DNA from: Chrysemys picta bellii
Lineage: Eukaryota; Chordata; Testudines; Emydidae
Direction: 5' to 3'
DNA length: 64,000 nt
NCBI RefSeq assembly: GCF_011386835.1
Contig: NC_088800.1
Location: forward strand, 83,268,981 to 83,332,980
Positions 12,982 through 25,014 of the stretch are shown in pieces (position 1 is the first letter of the stretch; each line of letters starts with the position of its first letter). Position numbers and translations under genes: made by a program. A model generated the notes under the pieces. It was not told the DNA's origin. It was given only the letters and a program-made list of their open reading frames with translations, and did not search any database.

Positions 12982-13014
<33 letters not shown>
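12981..13014. repeat. (CA)n microsatellite
   Basis: About 15 CA units, preceded at 12923-12938 by a short (GT)n run. Confidence 0.95.
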
Positions 13015-13019
<5 letters not shown>

Positions 13020-13599
13020 TGTATATTTGAGAGTGACTGTAGGAAATGATAGTGTGTGTATGTATTACTGTAGGCTAAAACTGTACAACCTGCATGCCAG
13101 CAGGCTTCTAAGGAGCGGTCAACACATCAATTTGCATTGGTTCAGCTAAGCCACTGCAAACTCCTGTGTGGATGCTCACTTTGGATTACGAGTGGCCTCT
13201 TTCTTGATCAGAAGCAACTGATGCTAAAATGCAATGAGCCTGGCTTAAACTGGAATCTGAGTGTCCACACAGCCTTTTTGCACAGGTTTAACTAAATGAG
13301 GAAAAAATCTCCCCTTCACTTAAAGCAGTGCAACACTGCATGTAGACAAGCCCTAAATCCATATTGAGGCACCATGGTCACAACCCAGTGAAGTCAAGAG
13401 AGGTCGACAGACGTGCTGGATCTTTAGTCCAGCACGTCTAAATATAAGCAGCAAGGGCAAGATTTTCAATAGTGTTTAGATGACTAAAGATGCAGACAGG
13501 GGCTTAGTGGGATTTTTAAATGCACCTCCACAGGTTTTGGTTATAGATACTGTGGGGCAGATCCTTTGCTGTCAATTGTCATAATGCCATTTTTAATTT

Positions 13600-13757
13600 A
13601 TGGAGATATCCTATCTCCTAAAACTGGAAGGGACCTTGAATCCTGCCCACTGCCTTCACTAGGGGGACCAAGTACTGATTTTGCCCCAGATCCCTAAGTG
13701 GATTGAACTTATGACCCTGGGTTTAGCAGGCCAATGCTCAAACCACTGAGCTATCCC
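13600..13757 (-). mobile_element. Tortoise pol III-type SINE, internally deleted
   Basis: On the minus strand it begins GGGATAGCTCAGTGGTTTGAG (A box), continues through CTAAACCCAGGGTCATAAGTTC (B-box region), CACTTAGGGATCTGGGGC and AGTACTTGGTCC, and ends in the CR1-like GGTCCCTTCCAGTTTTAGG then GAGATAGGATATC. A fuller copy is at 56800-56990. Confidence 0.8.
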
Positions 13758-15106
13758 TCCCCCCCCTTAACTTCAATGCAACTGTTCACAGCAGCTGAGG
13801 CTCTGCGCATGTATCTCAACTTGCTATAAACTTATCACCAAGAGCCCTGGATCTACGGATCTAAGAGATTATGTGTGAATATATATGTGAGAAAGAGAAT
13901 AATTGATTTTCTGATTTCAGTTTGAGAGCAAATATTAAGCATGGGCTATCTAGTTTTACTGGAAGATATTGCTTCTCGGTTTACTTCTCATTTAGCAAGG
14001 TTCTAAAGGACAATAGACTTTGTTTCCACCTAAACCACAAACCCAGCTTCTGCAGAAGCCACAGCCTCTGGGATGAAATCAGCACTTCACCTTCACTGCA
14101 AGCGCCCCGGGAAGCCCACTGACTGAATGCTAGAAACCCTTTGGCTCAGCTCCTTCCCGCATACTGCACCTGGGCCAATCATTTCACTAGGCCTGAGTGG
14201 AGCAAAGAGTCAGAACAATCAAGCCTGGAAAACCAAAGGTTTGGGTCACTTTTGTTTCACATCTGTTGGAAGCTGGGGTAAGAAAAACAATCGCTGGGAC
14301 TGATCCCATTCTGTTACTTGTGGCTGGGAGGAACTAGTTGGAAATCCGTGTTGGTCTGGCAGCAGGACTGCAAAAGAGAGAAGCGATAGGCACCAGTTTT
14401 CAGTCGGGATTGTGATATGGCCTCTCGGGTCCTGTTTTCTGCTCTGCCGCTGAGTCACAGGGGAAAGCAGGCTGGGTTCCGCCCAACTTCATGTGATCAT
14501 GCACCCCTGTGCAGAATGGACTTAACACACCACCATACTGCTTGGCTTCCTGTTCCCCCGGTTCACACTCACTTTGCCCAGGTGTAAATAATGATGCCAG
14601 GCAGTGGAGAATCAGGATTTATGTGCCTCAGTTTCCCCATCAGTAAAATAGGAACAATATTTTTCCGACGTCTCAGGAGTGTAGTGAGGCTTAGTTCACT
14701 AATGAGACTTAGGGGCTATGGTGATGAGCTCCACTGGGCTGAATAAAGCATTGTGAGAATCTAAGCTGACGTCAGCATAGCATGTGAGTGCAAAGTGGTG
14801 TTTAATGTTGAGCTTCATGCACTTCTCCGTGCTCTGTGAAGAGCATCGATGAAGGTGCTGTTTGCTCCCAAAGACAAGTCGTCTATACCAGCACCAAGGA
14901 AACCACGATTCCCGGGGTTTTTAGTTCCTTGAAGATGAAGGTACAGGCCACGGGCCTCAGTTTAGTCAACACAGTTCCAGGAACAAGATGCCAAGAACAA
15001 AATCTTAGTTGCAGAAGGCAGCGGTCTGCCCAGTTTGATGCTGTTATTGGATCATAGGTTAATAATGTTTCTCTGGCTAGCTCCTGAGCTGTGTGAGACT
15101 TAATGG

Positions 15107-15222
15107 GCCAGAGTCTCCACTCATGTATACTGGTTCATTTCACTGGCTGTAGCACCATTGATTTCCATGGACTTACTCTCGATTTACATCAGGGTAAGCG
15201 GCAGGAGAACCAGGCCCAGTTA
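15107..15222. mobile_element. Short imperfect-palindrome MITE (CACTGAAGTCAATGG family)
   Basis: Outer arms GGGCCAGAGTCTCC and GGAGAACCAGGCCC are near-complementary, with TTACATCAG and ATTGATTTCCATGG words inside. It is one of many related copies. Confidence 0.5.
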
Positions 15223-15900
15223 CCTTGATCTGCAGGGATCTGGACAAACCTTTCTTCCGGTTTTGTGTCAATGGGGTGCATGCACCCCGTGCCCAGCTTT
15301 CAAATACCCCCCAAAAGAATGGCAGCATTCCACACTCCCTTTGCACAGGTGTAAACACCCCCACCAGCTCTGAGGGGTGGAGAGGAAGGTGCAGCAACTC
15401 CACCAGCGAGCCCTGGGGTTGGAGCAGTGCTGAGCTTGTCTCAGAAGCCGGTCAAGTTGCCAGGTCCTTTTTGTTTGGGGGTTACAGCTTTTTAGTTTGC
15501 CGCAACAGGAAGGTCTAATTCCTCCACGTCTGGCTAGGGTCTTGGTCTTGGCTTTATTGCATCATGCCTTTGCATATACAAAACTGTGGCTGATGCTTCC
15601 CCTGCACTTTGCATCGCCAACACATTTTTCAGGGATTGAGTTTCATGGTCACGCTTGCTTCCAAAACCGCCTCCGACTGAAGAACATAGGACATGCCACA
15701 CTGCGTGGCACAGACCAGGAAGTCCAATGTCCTATCGCTGAACGTGTCCAGGACCAGCTGCTTCAGAGGAAGGTGCAGTCAGATTGTGCAGATCCACTCT
15801 GATGATTTCATATGCCATCCCCTGCCGCAAAGGGCTTTCCAATTTGCTTTGCATTAAAACCCACTTTGCCAGTGCTCAATGTTCAGGGTATAAGATGAAT

Positions 15901-16430
15901 AGATTTTTAAGGCCAGCAGGGATCATTAGGTCTAGTCAGATCTCCTGTATAACACAGGCCATGGTATTTCCAGGGGCGGCTCCAGGCACCAGCGCAGCAA
16001 GCACGTGCCTGGGGCAGCAAGCCGCGAGGGGCGGCCTGCCGGTCGCTGTGAGGGCGCCAGTCAGGCGGCTTTTGGCGTCCCGCCTGCGGGAGGTCCGCCA
16101 GTCCCACGGCTTTGGCGGTAATTCGGCAGCAGGGACGCTGAAGGCGCGGCACCGGAGGACCTCCCGCAGGCATGCCGCCAAATCCGCGTGACCAACGGAC
16201 TGCCCGCAGGCGCGACACCGAAAGCCGCCTGACTGCCATGCTTGGGCGGCAAAAACCATAGCGCCGCCCCTGGGTATTTCATCCAGTTACTCCTGTATGG
16301 AGCCCAGTAACATTTGTGTGACTAAATTGTCTCTCCTAGAAAGACATTCAGTCTTTATCGGAAGATGTCAAGAAATGGAGAATCTCCCACTTCCCTGGGC
16401 AGTCTGTTCCGAAGACTCATCGTCTTCACT
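15901..16430 (-). mobile_element. CR1-type LINE 3' end, antisense, split by a hAT element
   Basis: Antisense CR1 tail (AAGGCCAGCAGGGATCATTA, TATAACACAGGCCATG) at 15906-15970 resumes after the insertion at 16281 and continues with GGAGAATCTCCCACTTCCC and TTCACTGTTAAA, the antisense of the ORF2 end. The match across the insertion proves the nesting order. Confidence 0.75.
15971..16272. mobile_element. 302-bp hAT MITE, CAGGGGCGGCTCC family, perfect 8-bp TSD
   Basis: Starts CAGGGGCGGCTCCAGGCACC and ends GCGCCGCCCCTG. Flanked by ggtatttc at 15963-15970 and again at 16273-16280. It is GC-rich with an internal CCCGCAGG-type inverted repeat. Relatives lie at 36893, 46945 and 52319. The 8-bp duplication and CAGGG ends are hAT hallmarks; no transposase is encoded. 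Confidence 0.92.
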
Positions 16431-16879
16431 GTTAAATGGCGGTGCAGTGTATTTCAGGAGGGAGAAAAGGGAATAAGCAGGTAGATGGATGTGAGGTCAG
16501 TCAAAACGGGACAACTTCAACAGTAGTGCTTCCCGCTGACGGGCACTACGGAGCAGCGTTGCTGGGCTGCAGCAGGAGTTCTGAGGGCTAGCGATTTTGG
16601 TCCGCCCGTAGGGCTGGGGAACTGAATGGACGATGTCAGTCTCTTTTCTGTGTACTGCTCCTTTAAATGGAGCAGAGTCTCTCTCTGCCGGCTGCAGAGG
16701 CAGCTGTAAAGCATCAGGCACTTTGTGCTTCGGTTCAGGTGCAGACTGTTACATGGTGAGTCACAGTGCACTCTGCCTTTCTCTCTCCGAGATCTGGAAC
16801 TTGCCTCTTCGTTCAGCACACCCGGTATATGCCACTGATGTCAGCTCAGCACTATGGTCATTCAAACATTACAACACTT

Positions 16880-17012
16880 GGAAGGTGGGTAATATTATCT
16901 CCCTTTGTGGAAAATGAGGCACAAGGAGGCAAAGTGACTTGCCTAGGGTCATCCAGACAGTTAGTGTCAGAGGCAGAATTAGCTCCTAGGTCTGAATTTC
17001 AGTCTCTGATAG
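16880..17012 (-). mobile_element. MIR-like SINE, antisense
   Basis: Reads AAAATGAGGCACAAGGAGGC, AAGTGACTTGCCTAGGGTCA and a decayed GAGGCAGAATTAGCTCC region, the reverse complement of the MIR core and tail. Confidence 0.6.
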
Positions 17013-17979
17013 GCCCAAGGCCGCAGTAATTATTGAAATATGACTGCAGTGTATTTACACACTAGAAAAAGTTTGGTTCATCTAAAATTTGAAAAGCTCA
17101 ATTCGCTGCATTGATTAATCTGATGATAGACAGTCAGTATTTTAAACTCTGGCATTATTAAATCTTAAAAGAAAAAGCCCGTCCTCCTGCCTATAGCAAC
17201 AAGTTGGGACAACATTTGGTACTAGGACAACAACAGTGTAACAGAGGGTGGAAACTGTCCCATTCTGTTTTCTTCCTCCTTTGAGAAGGATCAGTCTCCA
17301 TTTTGCGCCTTCTCTCTGCACAATCTGCAAATGTGGCTGCAGAGCTAAATCCATGTTGTCCAGGGAAGGGGTGTTGCCAGTTCTCAGGGTGTTAGAGCAA
17401 GGCTCACACTATCTGGTATTCCTCACTTATTTCAGGTTTTTTCTGCAATTTGTGGGGAACATGCAGACAGAGGGCTTTCCCCCTGTGGCCCCTGCAACAC
17501 AAAGAGCTGTTTTCTCCACACCTACCTTTCAGTCTTTTGCGAAACCTACATGAAAACCGACAACTTTGAGCGTTCCTCAAGGGAGACCAAGGAACTATGC
17601 CATTTGAGGGCAATGTAGGACGTGTCTTATTTTTAACGGCCGCATCAATGCGGACTTTGTTCACCCAAATCCGAGCTCGGCAGCCGTTCGGTAATCCGGA
17701 CAGACGGATGCATCCATCTTCCCAAAGTATTCATTTGACGAGCTGTTTGGAACAGGCCAGCGTTCCAAGGGTTAAAAAGGGTCGGAGCGAAGCCTTCTTT
17801 AGGAAGGTTGTCACTCTGTGGAGTGCTTCCTATTCAGCCGGACCATGATCTCTGTAGCTTTTCTACTGTGCAATAGCCCAGTCTCCCCTCCCCTCCCCAT
17901 ACGTGCACATAAGGGGAAAGGGGAGAAGAACCATCCCTGGGGACATTTAATACAAGCCTGGACAAAGCAGTACAAAATA

Positions 17980-18169
17980 CACCTCTATCTCGATAGAACG
18001 CTGTCCTCAGGAGCCAAAAAATCTTACCGCGTTATAGGTGAAACCACGTTCTATTGAACTTGCTTTGATCCACCGGAGTGCGCAGCCCCCCCCTTCCCCA
18101 GAGCACTGCTTTACCACGTTATATCCGAATTCGTGTTATATCGGGTCGCGTTATATCGGGGTAGAGGTG
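17980..18169. mobile_element. 190-bp mariner-type MITE with TA TSD
   Basis: Ends CACCTCTATCTCGATAGAAC and TTATATCGGGGTAGAGGTG are inverted repeats. TA dinucleotides flank at 17978-17979 and 18170-18171. Internal GTTATA(T) motifs recur. It has no coding capacity. Confidence 0.85.
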
Positions 18170-18280
18170 TATACTGTAGGGAGCACTCGTATACAGGAAG
18201 GGGGCATGCGGGTAGGTTAGATGCGTCCCTCTTTAGAGAGGAGCAGGGATCTCTTCCCAGTTTCATGCCTCAAAATGTCC

Positions 18281-18297
18281 GGGGGGGGGGGGGGGGG
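18281..18297. repeat. G17 homopolymer
   Basis: Seventeen consecutive G residues in unique DNA. Length is likely unstable and can be misread in sequencing. Confidence 0.95.
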
Positions 18298-18664
18298 AAT
18301 CTCCCCTGGATTCAAAAACTGTCTTTTTAACAATTGCCCATTTCCCATTACCAGTTACCCACTGTGTGATGCAATCGCAAACCAAAAGGGAAGGAACCAT
18401 AAAATTCTGTGTGACTTGCAGGAGCTCATCCACTCCCCTTATTTTTAGGGAAATTTTCTACATCAGATTCCAACGTCCAAGAAATGCTCTCGTGCCAGGG
18501 CACTCCTTTCCCCTTTTGTCTTGGGCCCTCGTGTCACGCCAGAGTGACAATCCCAGAGCAGGGCTGAGGAAAAGCTCGAAATGTGGCCTTCACTCTTCTT
18601 CAGGGCTTGCAGGTTTGTTGACCTGTGACGTCTATGAAAAAACCCACATCTCACATAGAAAGCT

Positions 18665-18687
18665 TTATTATTATTATTATTATTATT
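18665..18687. repeat. (ATT)n microsatellite
   Basis: Seven or so ATT units followed by a T run. Confidence 0.95.
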
Positions 18688-20459
18688 TTTAAAATTGAAT
18701 GCTGTCATAGAAATCTTTGACTTGGAGACTTTCCATTTCTTAGCCATAAACTTAATACCGAACGTGCAATGACAGCTGATATCATTCCAGGAAAAATGAT
18801 AATATAGAGGACTGGAAGGGACTTTTTTTACGATCTAGAGAAATGTGGGTATGGTCTATAAAACCAATTTCCTCTTTCTTACTTAATGGTACATTCTGTC
18901 CAGCTCAGATAAAATAGCAAACATTCATTATTGTCAGTACAAAGAAATGAGGAACTTGTATCTTGTTTTTTCCTGTGATTAACTCAAGAACTCTTTATTA
19001 ATAATAGCCTGAGGTCAAAAATCTGATCTCTGTTACACCTGAGCTCATTAACTTCAGTGGAGAATTACAACTGTGTAACAGACGTCAGAATTTAGCTCTA
19101 GGTAGACAATAGTCTTCTTCATAGATCTGAGCTGAACTATTGAATCAGTCCAGTAACTTCTGCTGGTTGCATTTACATGTAAGATGAGATAAAAGAAAGA
19201 TCTGTATAAAATATATATAAACCACAAATCAGTAGAGCTTTCCGAGGAAACGAAAATGTGCATATATCTCTGAGTGTGAATCTAGATACGGGTGCTCTGA
19301 AAAATATCTATTTGAATATACTATTTTGTATAATTCACTAGGAATAAGTAAGTAATCCCATGAATTTAGACTGTCTAGCAGCTTGACGAACAACCACCTT
19401 GCAACTTCCTTGAATTTTATGTGGTGTGAATATTTTTGACTCTCTGGGCTGACCAGGAAGAGTTTGATATAAATATTCAGTATTAGATATTCAAAATTAG
19501 AGCTGCATTAGTAAATTATGACTGGTTATGTAAATCACATGGTATTGTTTCACTCCTTGAATAGATAAGTGGCTCAGATTCTCAAAGGTATTTAGGTGCC
19601 TAACGCCCATTCATTTCAATGGCACTTAAGTGCCTAAATCCCTTTGAGGAACTCAGCCACCATAACTTATAGTAAGCACTTTGGGTGTGAATATTCATGA
19701 GTATACATTTGAAATTTGCCTCCTGCAAATATTAGTGAGGCTAAACTCAATCCATGAAATGTTTTTGGAAACCAAATACCAAAGGGGCCCGGAGCACATC
19801 CCAACACAAATTCATTTAAATGAATATTTGTGGAAAAAATGCAGCATTTTCCTGGCTCTACTGGTAAGAAATAGACTAAAAGAGGGTTAATCCAAGATGT
19901 CTGGAAAGCCCCCATCTATGTCTTTCTCTAGAAGATGGTACTTCCCAGAATGTTGTCAAAGCATCAGCCAATCAATATTTGCTGTGATGTCATTCTCTTT
20001 TGGGGCGTGCTATAATTTCACACCTGATGACCTGCTCCGGCTCCTCAGACCATCGATCTGAGCCAACGTCACCCATTAGTTGAGAGACATGGGTAATATG
20101 TTCAGCTCAAACATAGGCTTGAGCTAAAGGGGAGTTACCTTCTCAAGGAGGAATCTGTGTGGCTTACTGATAGTTTTAATGCAATAAACTTTAACCAAAA
20201 TAAAACTTTTGGGACTACATTAAATATATGCACTTCTGTAAACAGGTCTGTTTAGTTAAAAGCCATGTGCCAAACTCATCTCTGACACTGAACCAAAAAA
20301 GATGAATTTGGCCCTGTGTTTTTTACCTTGTAAGGGGCCAGATTCTCATACCCTGGCTCATTTTAAGTAGAATTGTACTCCACAGTCAGCCCCACTGATT
20401 TCAGTAGGACTGCTCTTGGGATGACCTGGAGTAAGGGCATCAGAACCTGGCCCTAAACA

Positions 20460-20830
20460 TCTTGTCGACTTAATGGGTGTATTCCCCGTTTTAGTGTTTC
20501 ACTGGTGTTCTTTCTTGTGGTTTACATGCGAATAAACATTGCCTTTGGAGCATAGTGTAATCTGTAGCAGCACAGAAAGTAACTTCTGACGAGTCCTCGA
20601 GCGCTGTTTCACCAGCCATGGTGCGAAACAGAGACTTTGTGCCATAGCATATTGTCCATTGTCTTTTACTATGTGCCTGGGTGCCCTACAAGGCATAGCC
20701 CTGCCCCTCTTGACTTGAGGCAAAAGCTCATATGCCATGATTAGGCAAGAAACAACGTGATTTCTGTCAGAGTCAAGGACATTTGACTCAAACTGTAGAG
20801 AGTTTCCAGAGATGTATTTCAATGCCAGAA
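20460..20830. promoter_or_regulatory. Candidate conserved non-coding element downstream of SOX8
   Basis: A repeat-free block containing ACATTGCCTTTGG and, 120 bp away, TATTGTCCATTGTCTTTTAC, which include several SOX-type cores (ACAAT/ATTGT). The 107-codon open frame across it shows no protein similarity I recognize. Assignment is inference. Confidence 0.3.
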
Positions 20831-20924
20831 AGTCACCGCTGTGCTTTCAGATAGTAAGATATACCCATAGGAAGGGAGCACGTGGAGGCAGAGAAAGTTA
20901 AATAGAGCATCTAGTCCTACATGA

Positions 20925-21125
20925 GGCAGCGTTGCCTGTGGGGTAGAGCACTGGACTGGAACTCAGGAGACCTAGGTTCTATTCCCAGCTCTGTCAACGT
21001 ACAGCTGGATGACCTTGGGCAAGTCACTTACCCTCTCTGTGCCAGTGTCCCCCATCTGTAACATGGCATAATGATACTGACCTCCTTTGTGAAGTGCTGT
21101 GAGATCTCCTGATGAGATAGAAGAC
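20925..21125 (+). mobile_element. MIR-like CORE-SINE, well preserved
   Basis: The head GGGTAGAGCACTGGACTGG and GGTTCTATTCCCAGCTCTG is followed by the core GACCTTGGGCAAGTCACTTA and CCTCTCTGTGCC and a tail with CATCTGTAACATGG. Order and words match MIR-type SINEs found across amniotes. Confidence 0.7.
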
Positions 21126-21842
21126 CCAATGGAGTTAAGTTGTGTAGGGCAGGTGTGCGTTTGTTCAGATTACTAAAGTCACTTTCACCTACACTAGAAA
21201 AATACCAATCGAGTTTGCTTGCACCTATATGTTGGGCCCAATCCTGAACAGAGTAGAGGCCCTTTAACTGTCCTTAAAGTCAGTGAGACTTTAGGATGCT
21301 CAGCGCTTTGCAGGATTGGGTCCTTGTGACCAAATGTTCCTAGTGAGCCCATTTCTCTGTTCATGGCCACTTACAAATGGTTGAGTCATATCATGACTGC
21401 ATGTTTGGGGGTGGGGAGGAGAGGATGAATTTCATTGGCTTTCCAAGCTCCCGGCATAGTCAATTGTATGTTGTGGGACAGATCTTCCCCTGGAGCAAAC
21501 CTGTTAACTCTAGTGGCACTAAGTTGATTCATAGCTATAAGGATCTGGCCATACACAGACATTTTTTAAACTTTTCTATTTAAAGTGGAGGGCCTTATCC
21601 TGGTGGCTTTTGCCATTGACAACAAGAGGAGATGTTTGGGGACTGCAGTTTGTAATAAGAATGGCACAAACGATGCCACCCTATTACATGATGCTATTTT
21701 TTTTAAAAGGTAACTATAGGAGGAAGTACTGCTCTTTCCCTCAGAGCAGGCAATGGTATCTCTTTGCTGTAGAGTTGAATAATCTGTCTTGCTCAGTGCT
21801 AACAAGAGCTAGCATACTGCTTGAAGCTCGTGTTGTAAACTC

Positions 21843-21862
21843 GGGGGGGGGGGGGGGGGGGG
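21843..21862. repeat. G20 homopolymer
   Basis: Twenty consecutive G residues; the longest of several poly(G/C) runs in the window. Confidence 0.95.
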
Positions 21863-22739
21863 AAATGTCTCTTCCTAAAGCTGCGCAGAAGAACTTTGGC
21901 TTGCAGTGTAATAAAGTAATTTTGCCAGCAGTTTTGTAAATGAGCACAGAGAAAATGGTGTCCTGTTACAGATGCTTTGGCAAGATAGCTCTTGGCAGAT
22001 ACTGCAACCAGCAAATTCACTTTGGGTCTCTGTTGTTCACAGACTTGATTAATATTCTCTACGTTCATTAATTGTCATCACATTTATTTTCCTGGTTTAA
22101 AAGATTTTCCAGGGTTGCCTTGAAACCAAGTCTATAGCCCGTTTCCGTGATTCCCAGACAGAAGCTTTTGTGAATGCCACACGGTTTCCAAAAACCCTTC
22201 TTCCCAGTTAAGCTCCAGCCTGAAAAATCTTGCCCCAGTTTGCCTAAACTAGTAGGACCAAATTGAAATGTGTTTTTTTTTTTTAAAGTCACAAAATGTA
22301 ACTGTTTTAATGACTATATTTAAAAAACCACTACATGCAACATATAATTTTGTTGCTATCGTAATTAAGAGGTATTTACAAGAGCTCACCAGCCAGACAA
22401 CAGAATCTGTTACTCTTTAAAATTCCTATATACTACATAGAACAAAGTGACCTTGGTTTAAAACCATGGCATTCAATCCTGCAAATCTTTACTTGTGTGA
22501 GTATTTCCACTGAAACCCTTGTGATGACTCCGTATGAGAAAGGGTTACTCAGTTGAGTAAAGATTTCCAGACTCAGCCCCATCTTCTCTAAATGCTGGTA
22601 AAGTGGCGGTAGGAGAGGGGGGAATTCCCTGGGCAATGTTATTTCACTTTAATTGCAATTAAATCAGTTCTTTCTCTAGTGTTGTTTTCTGAGTTTCATT
22701 AAGTGCACAGAATTTTTTTAATATAATGAAAAACACAAC

Positions 22740-22770
22740 ACGTGGTTGATAAAAAGCAAATTTTTTTAAT
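22740..22770 (-). terminator. SOX8: Candidate SOX8 poly(A) site: ATTAAA signal with GU-rich downstream element
   Basis: On the minus strand ATTAAA lies at 22770-22765. It is followed within about 25 nt by a GTGTTGTGTTTTT-type GU/U-rich tract near 22745-22730. The spacing is typical of vertebrate cleavage and polyadenylation sites. Transcript 3' ends were not available. Confidence 0.55.
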
Positions 22771-24280
22771 TTTATCAAATTGATCTGTACAAAAGTTAGC
22801 ATTGCTTAGTCAGAAGCTAGTGAACAGAACAGATAAGTAACAGCTGAAGTCTTTCAAACTTTATACAGAAAAATAGATTGCATAAAAATGAGTTTTCTGT
22901 AACTTCCCCCACCCCCACATCCCCAAAAGGAAATATGCAAAAAATACTTTTAGAAAAAGAGTAGGAAACATAGAAAAGGTAAAAAGAAGATAACCTCTGA
23001 AATGTGTTTAAGATTTACAAAGTTTTTAAAGGCACAAGTTACCATAAAATAGATGGTTATTATATGCTCAGCATACAATGGAAGAAGTAGAAATATATCA
23101 ATGAATATTAGTCTAAAACTAAGTACCTAAAAAAATTTAGTGGAGAAGGTTTTAGTTTCACAGCTTGATGGATGACATCTGGTCCCTAGAAGCCAAAATT
23201 AATGTGGACTAATTTCTCATTAAATTACACCTTTCTATAAACTGGCCTTGGTTCTGAAAGTGTACAAAAATTCAGTGATGCCTTCAAATCCAATTTAATA
23301 TCTTGAAAGCAGCTGGCAAGGAAAATCCCCACTGTCCTGCTCCTTTTTCCAATCATTTAGCCGTTGAATTTCATAACTTTGCTCCCCCCCCCCCCCCCCA
23401 CACACACACACCCTTCCTTTTATTGTTTTGGATTTGTGTGTCAATTTCAGATTTGTGACTGGTTCTGTGGGACATACTGGTTATTTCAGCCCCTCTCTCA
23501 AACACAATTCCGCAGTGGTTAAAAAATATACTCATAACACCATTTTATTGGATAGTCTCCACTATTTTTTTATGCTTCCCTCTGCCCCATCTTTAATTTT
23601 TTTTAAATTCTACTTTTTGCACAAAAATTACTTCATTAATTAAAAAGACAAAATACAGAACATAAATACATATTAAACAGATTTCAAAAAAACAAAAAAA
23701 AAACAAAAAAAAACCACCAAACACTTTTAAGCTTCCAAAAAACAAAAATGAATGTTAACTACAGCCAAACCTTGCTTAGAAGAACTCTTGACTAAAACAC
23801 ACACCTCAGACATTTAATTGGTTGGTCCTAGCCGACTCGGATATGTTCCCACAAGATCGTTATATGGAATAGCTGAAATTTTTTGTATATATTAATTGGT
23901 CCTAGTGAGTTCTTGCCTCCAAGGTTGGTCCGTATCTCACATTGCAATAGACCCTTAAAGTCTTGTACATTTTTCCACTCAGACGTTCAAAACTAATAAG
24001 TTCGCTTCAGTCCTCACAGAGGAGTCAAATAGTTTTGTCCTTCATTTATTCAAAAGGAATTTTCCGTCCGATAGGTTTTGTTTTCATTAAAGAAAAATAG
24101 AACTCTGTCTTTTAAAAGTTTGGAGATTTCGAAGCAAGCGGACATCCAGTCCCAATGAATAGAGTTCCCAGTGGCTCAGCAGGCACTTAGGAAATTGCCA
24201 CAGCACTCCACTTTGTTTTTCCTTCATTCCTTCATTAGTGCATATAGTTTTGGGAAGACCTCTCAGACTCCTTCCGTCCT
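22745..24280 (-). other. SOX8: SOX8 3' UTR (inferred extent)
   Basis: About 1.5 kb follows the stop codon with no interspersed repeat I can recognize. It is AT-rich, as expected for a developmental-regulator 3' UTR, and its length is close to that of mammalian SOX8. The distal limit is inferred from the ATTAAA signal at 22765-22770. It contains a polymorphic-looking C16 plus (CA)n run at 23384-23411 and an A-rich/AAAC stretch near 23690-23715. Alternative, more proximal ends are possible because AATAAA (TTTATT on the plus strand) occurs near 23412, 23543 and 24049. Confidence 0.65.
23384..23411. repeat. C16 plus (CA)n run in the SOX8 3' UTR
   Basis: Sixteen C followed by about six CA units. 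On the SOX8 mRNA strand this is (TG)n followed by G16. Confidence 0.95.
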
Positions 24281-25014
24281 CTAAGGCCTCGTCAGGGTTG
24301 TGTAGACAGGCTGGTCCCAGTTAGCAGTGGGGCTGTGAGCGGGAGGGATGGACAAGCCGTTCAGGATGGGTGTGGCGTAGGGGCGCCGTGAGGAATGGAA
24401 ATACGGATACTGGTAAATGCTGGAGGGATACCCGGAGTAAGGGTTGTAGTAATTAGAACTCTGGAGGTCTGTATAGTCGCACTGCGAGCTGGAGAAAGAG
24501 GCAGCCGCTGTGGCGGTGGAAGCCGTGGTGGCACAAGCCTGTGCACTATAGGAACCGTAGTCGGAGTGAGTTGGAGACCCATGGGATTGGTCACTGTAAT
24601 GACTTGGGCTGAGTTGCTCCGTTTTGATGTGTGGTCTCTGCTGGCTGGTTTCATTTAAAGTAGGGGACACCGAGGCTGGGCTTTTGTGAGTCCAAACTTG
24701 GGCTGCTCCACTGGTGCCATTGGCTGAATGGGAATAGGAAGGGCCGTAAGACCCTGCTGAGGAGTTCTGCCCGTGGTCAGCCGGCATGGCCGAATGGCCA
24801 TTCAGTGGCAAATACTGGTCAAGCTCACGCACGTCAAAGGTCTCCATGTTAATGACCTCGCTGCTGAGTTCAGAGATGTCCACATTGCTGAAGTCTATGT
24901 TCTGACGGCCGCTCTCCACTAGGCGGCGCCCCTCGTGTTTCAGCTCTTGCTTGCTCCCATGATGAAGATCCGTTTTAGGGGTGGTAGGAGGGGTGGGTGG
25001 TCCATGAGTTTGCC
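24281..25014 (-). CDS. SOX8: SOX8 coding exon 3 (central and C-terminal transactivation regions)
   Basis: The acceptor is a pyrimidine run ending TTTAG; the first two bases complete the Gly codon from exon 2. It encodes [29 protein letters not shown] and a long Ser/Tyr/Ala-rich tail ending VYTTLTRP, with a TAG stop at 24283-24281. [11 protein letters not shown] motif resembles the SoxE sumoylation consensus (IKTEQ), an inference from family knowledge. The tail is slightly longer than in human SOX8, which accounts for much of the 22-residue length difference. Confidence 0.96.

Larger units (their letters stand above)
1..22739. other. Intergenic region 3' of SOX8, no gene recognized
   Basis: No open frame here has recognizable similarity or coding character; the longest are about 125 codons and lie in AT-rich or repeat DNA. 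The content is interspersed repeats listed separately, plus repeat-free blocks (about 2750-3120, 4700-4920, 12340-12740, 19190-19560, 20460-20830) that could be regulatory. Human SOX8 is followed by SSTR5, but no SSTR5-like single-exon reading frame is present. Confidence 0.7.

Noticed and set aside
20499..20822. A 107-codon minus-strand frame
   Set aside because: No recognizable protein features; the block is better explained as non-coding regulatory DNA, and that too is only tentative.
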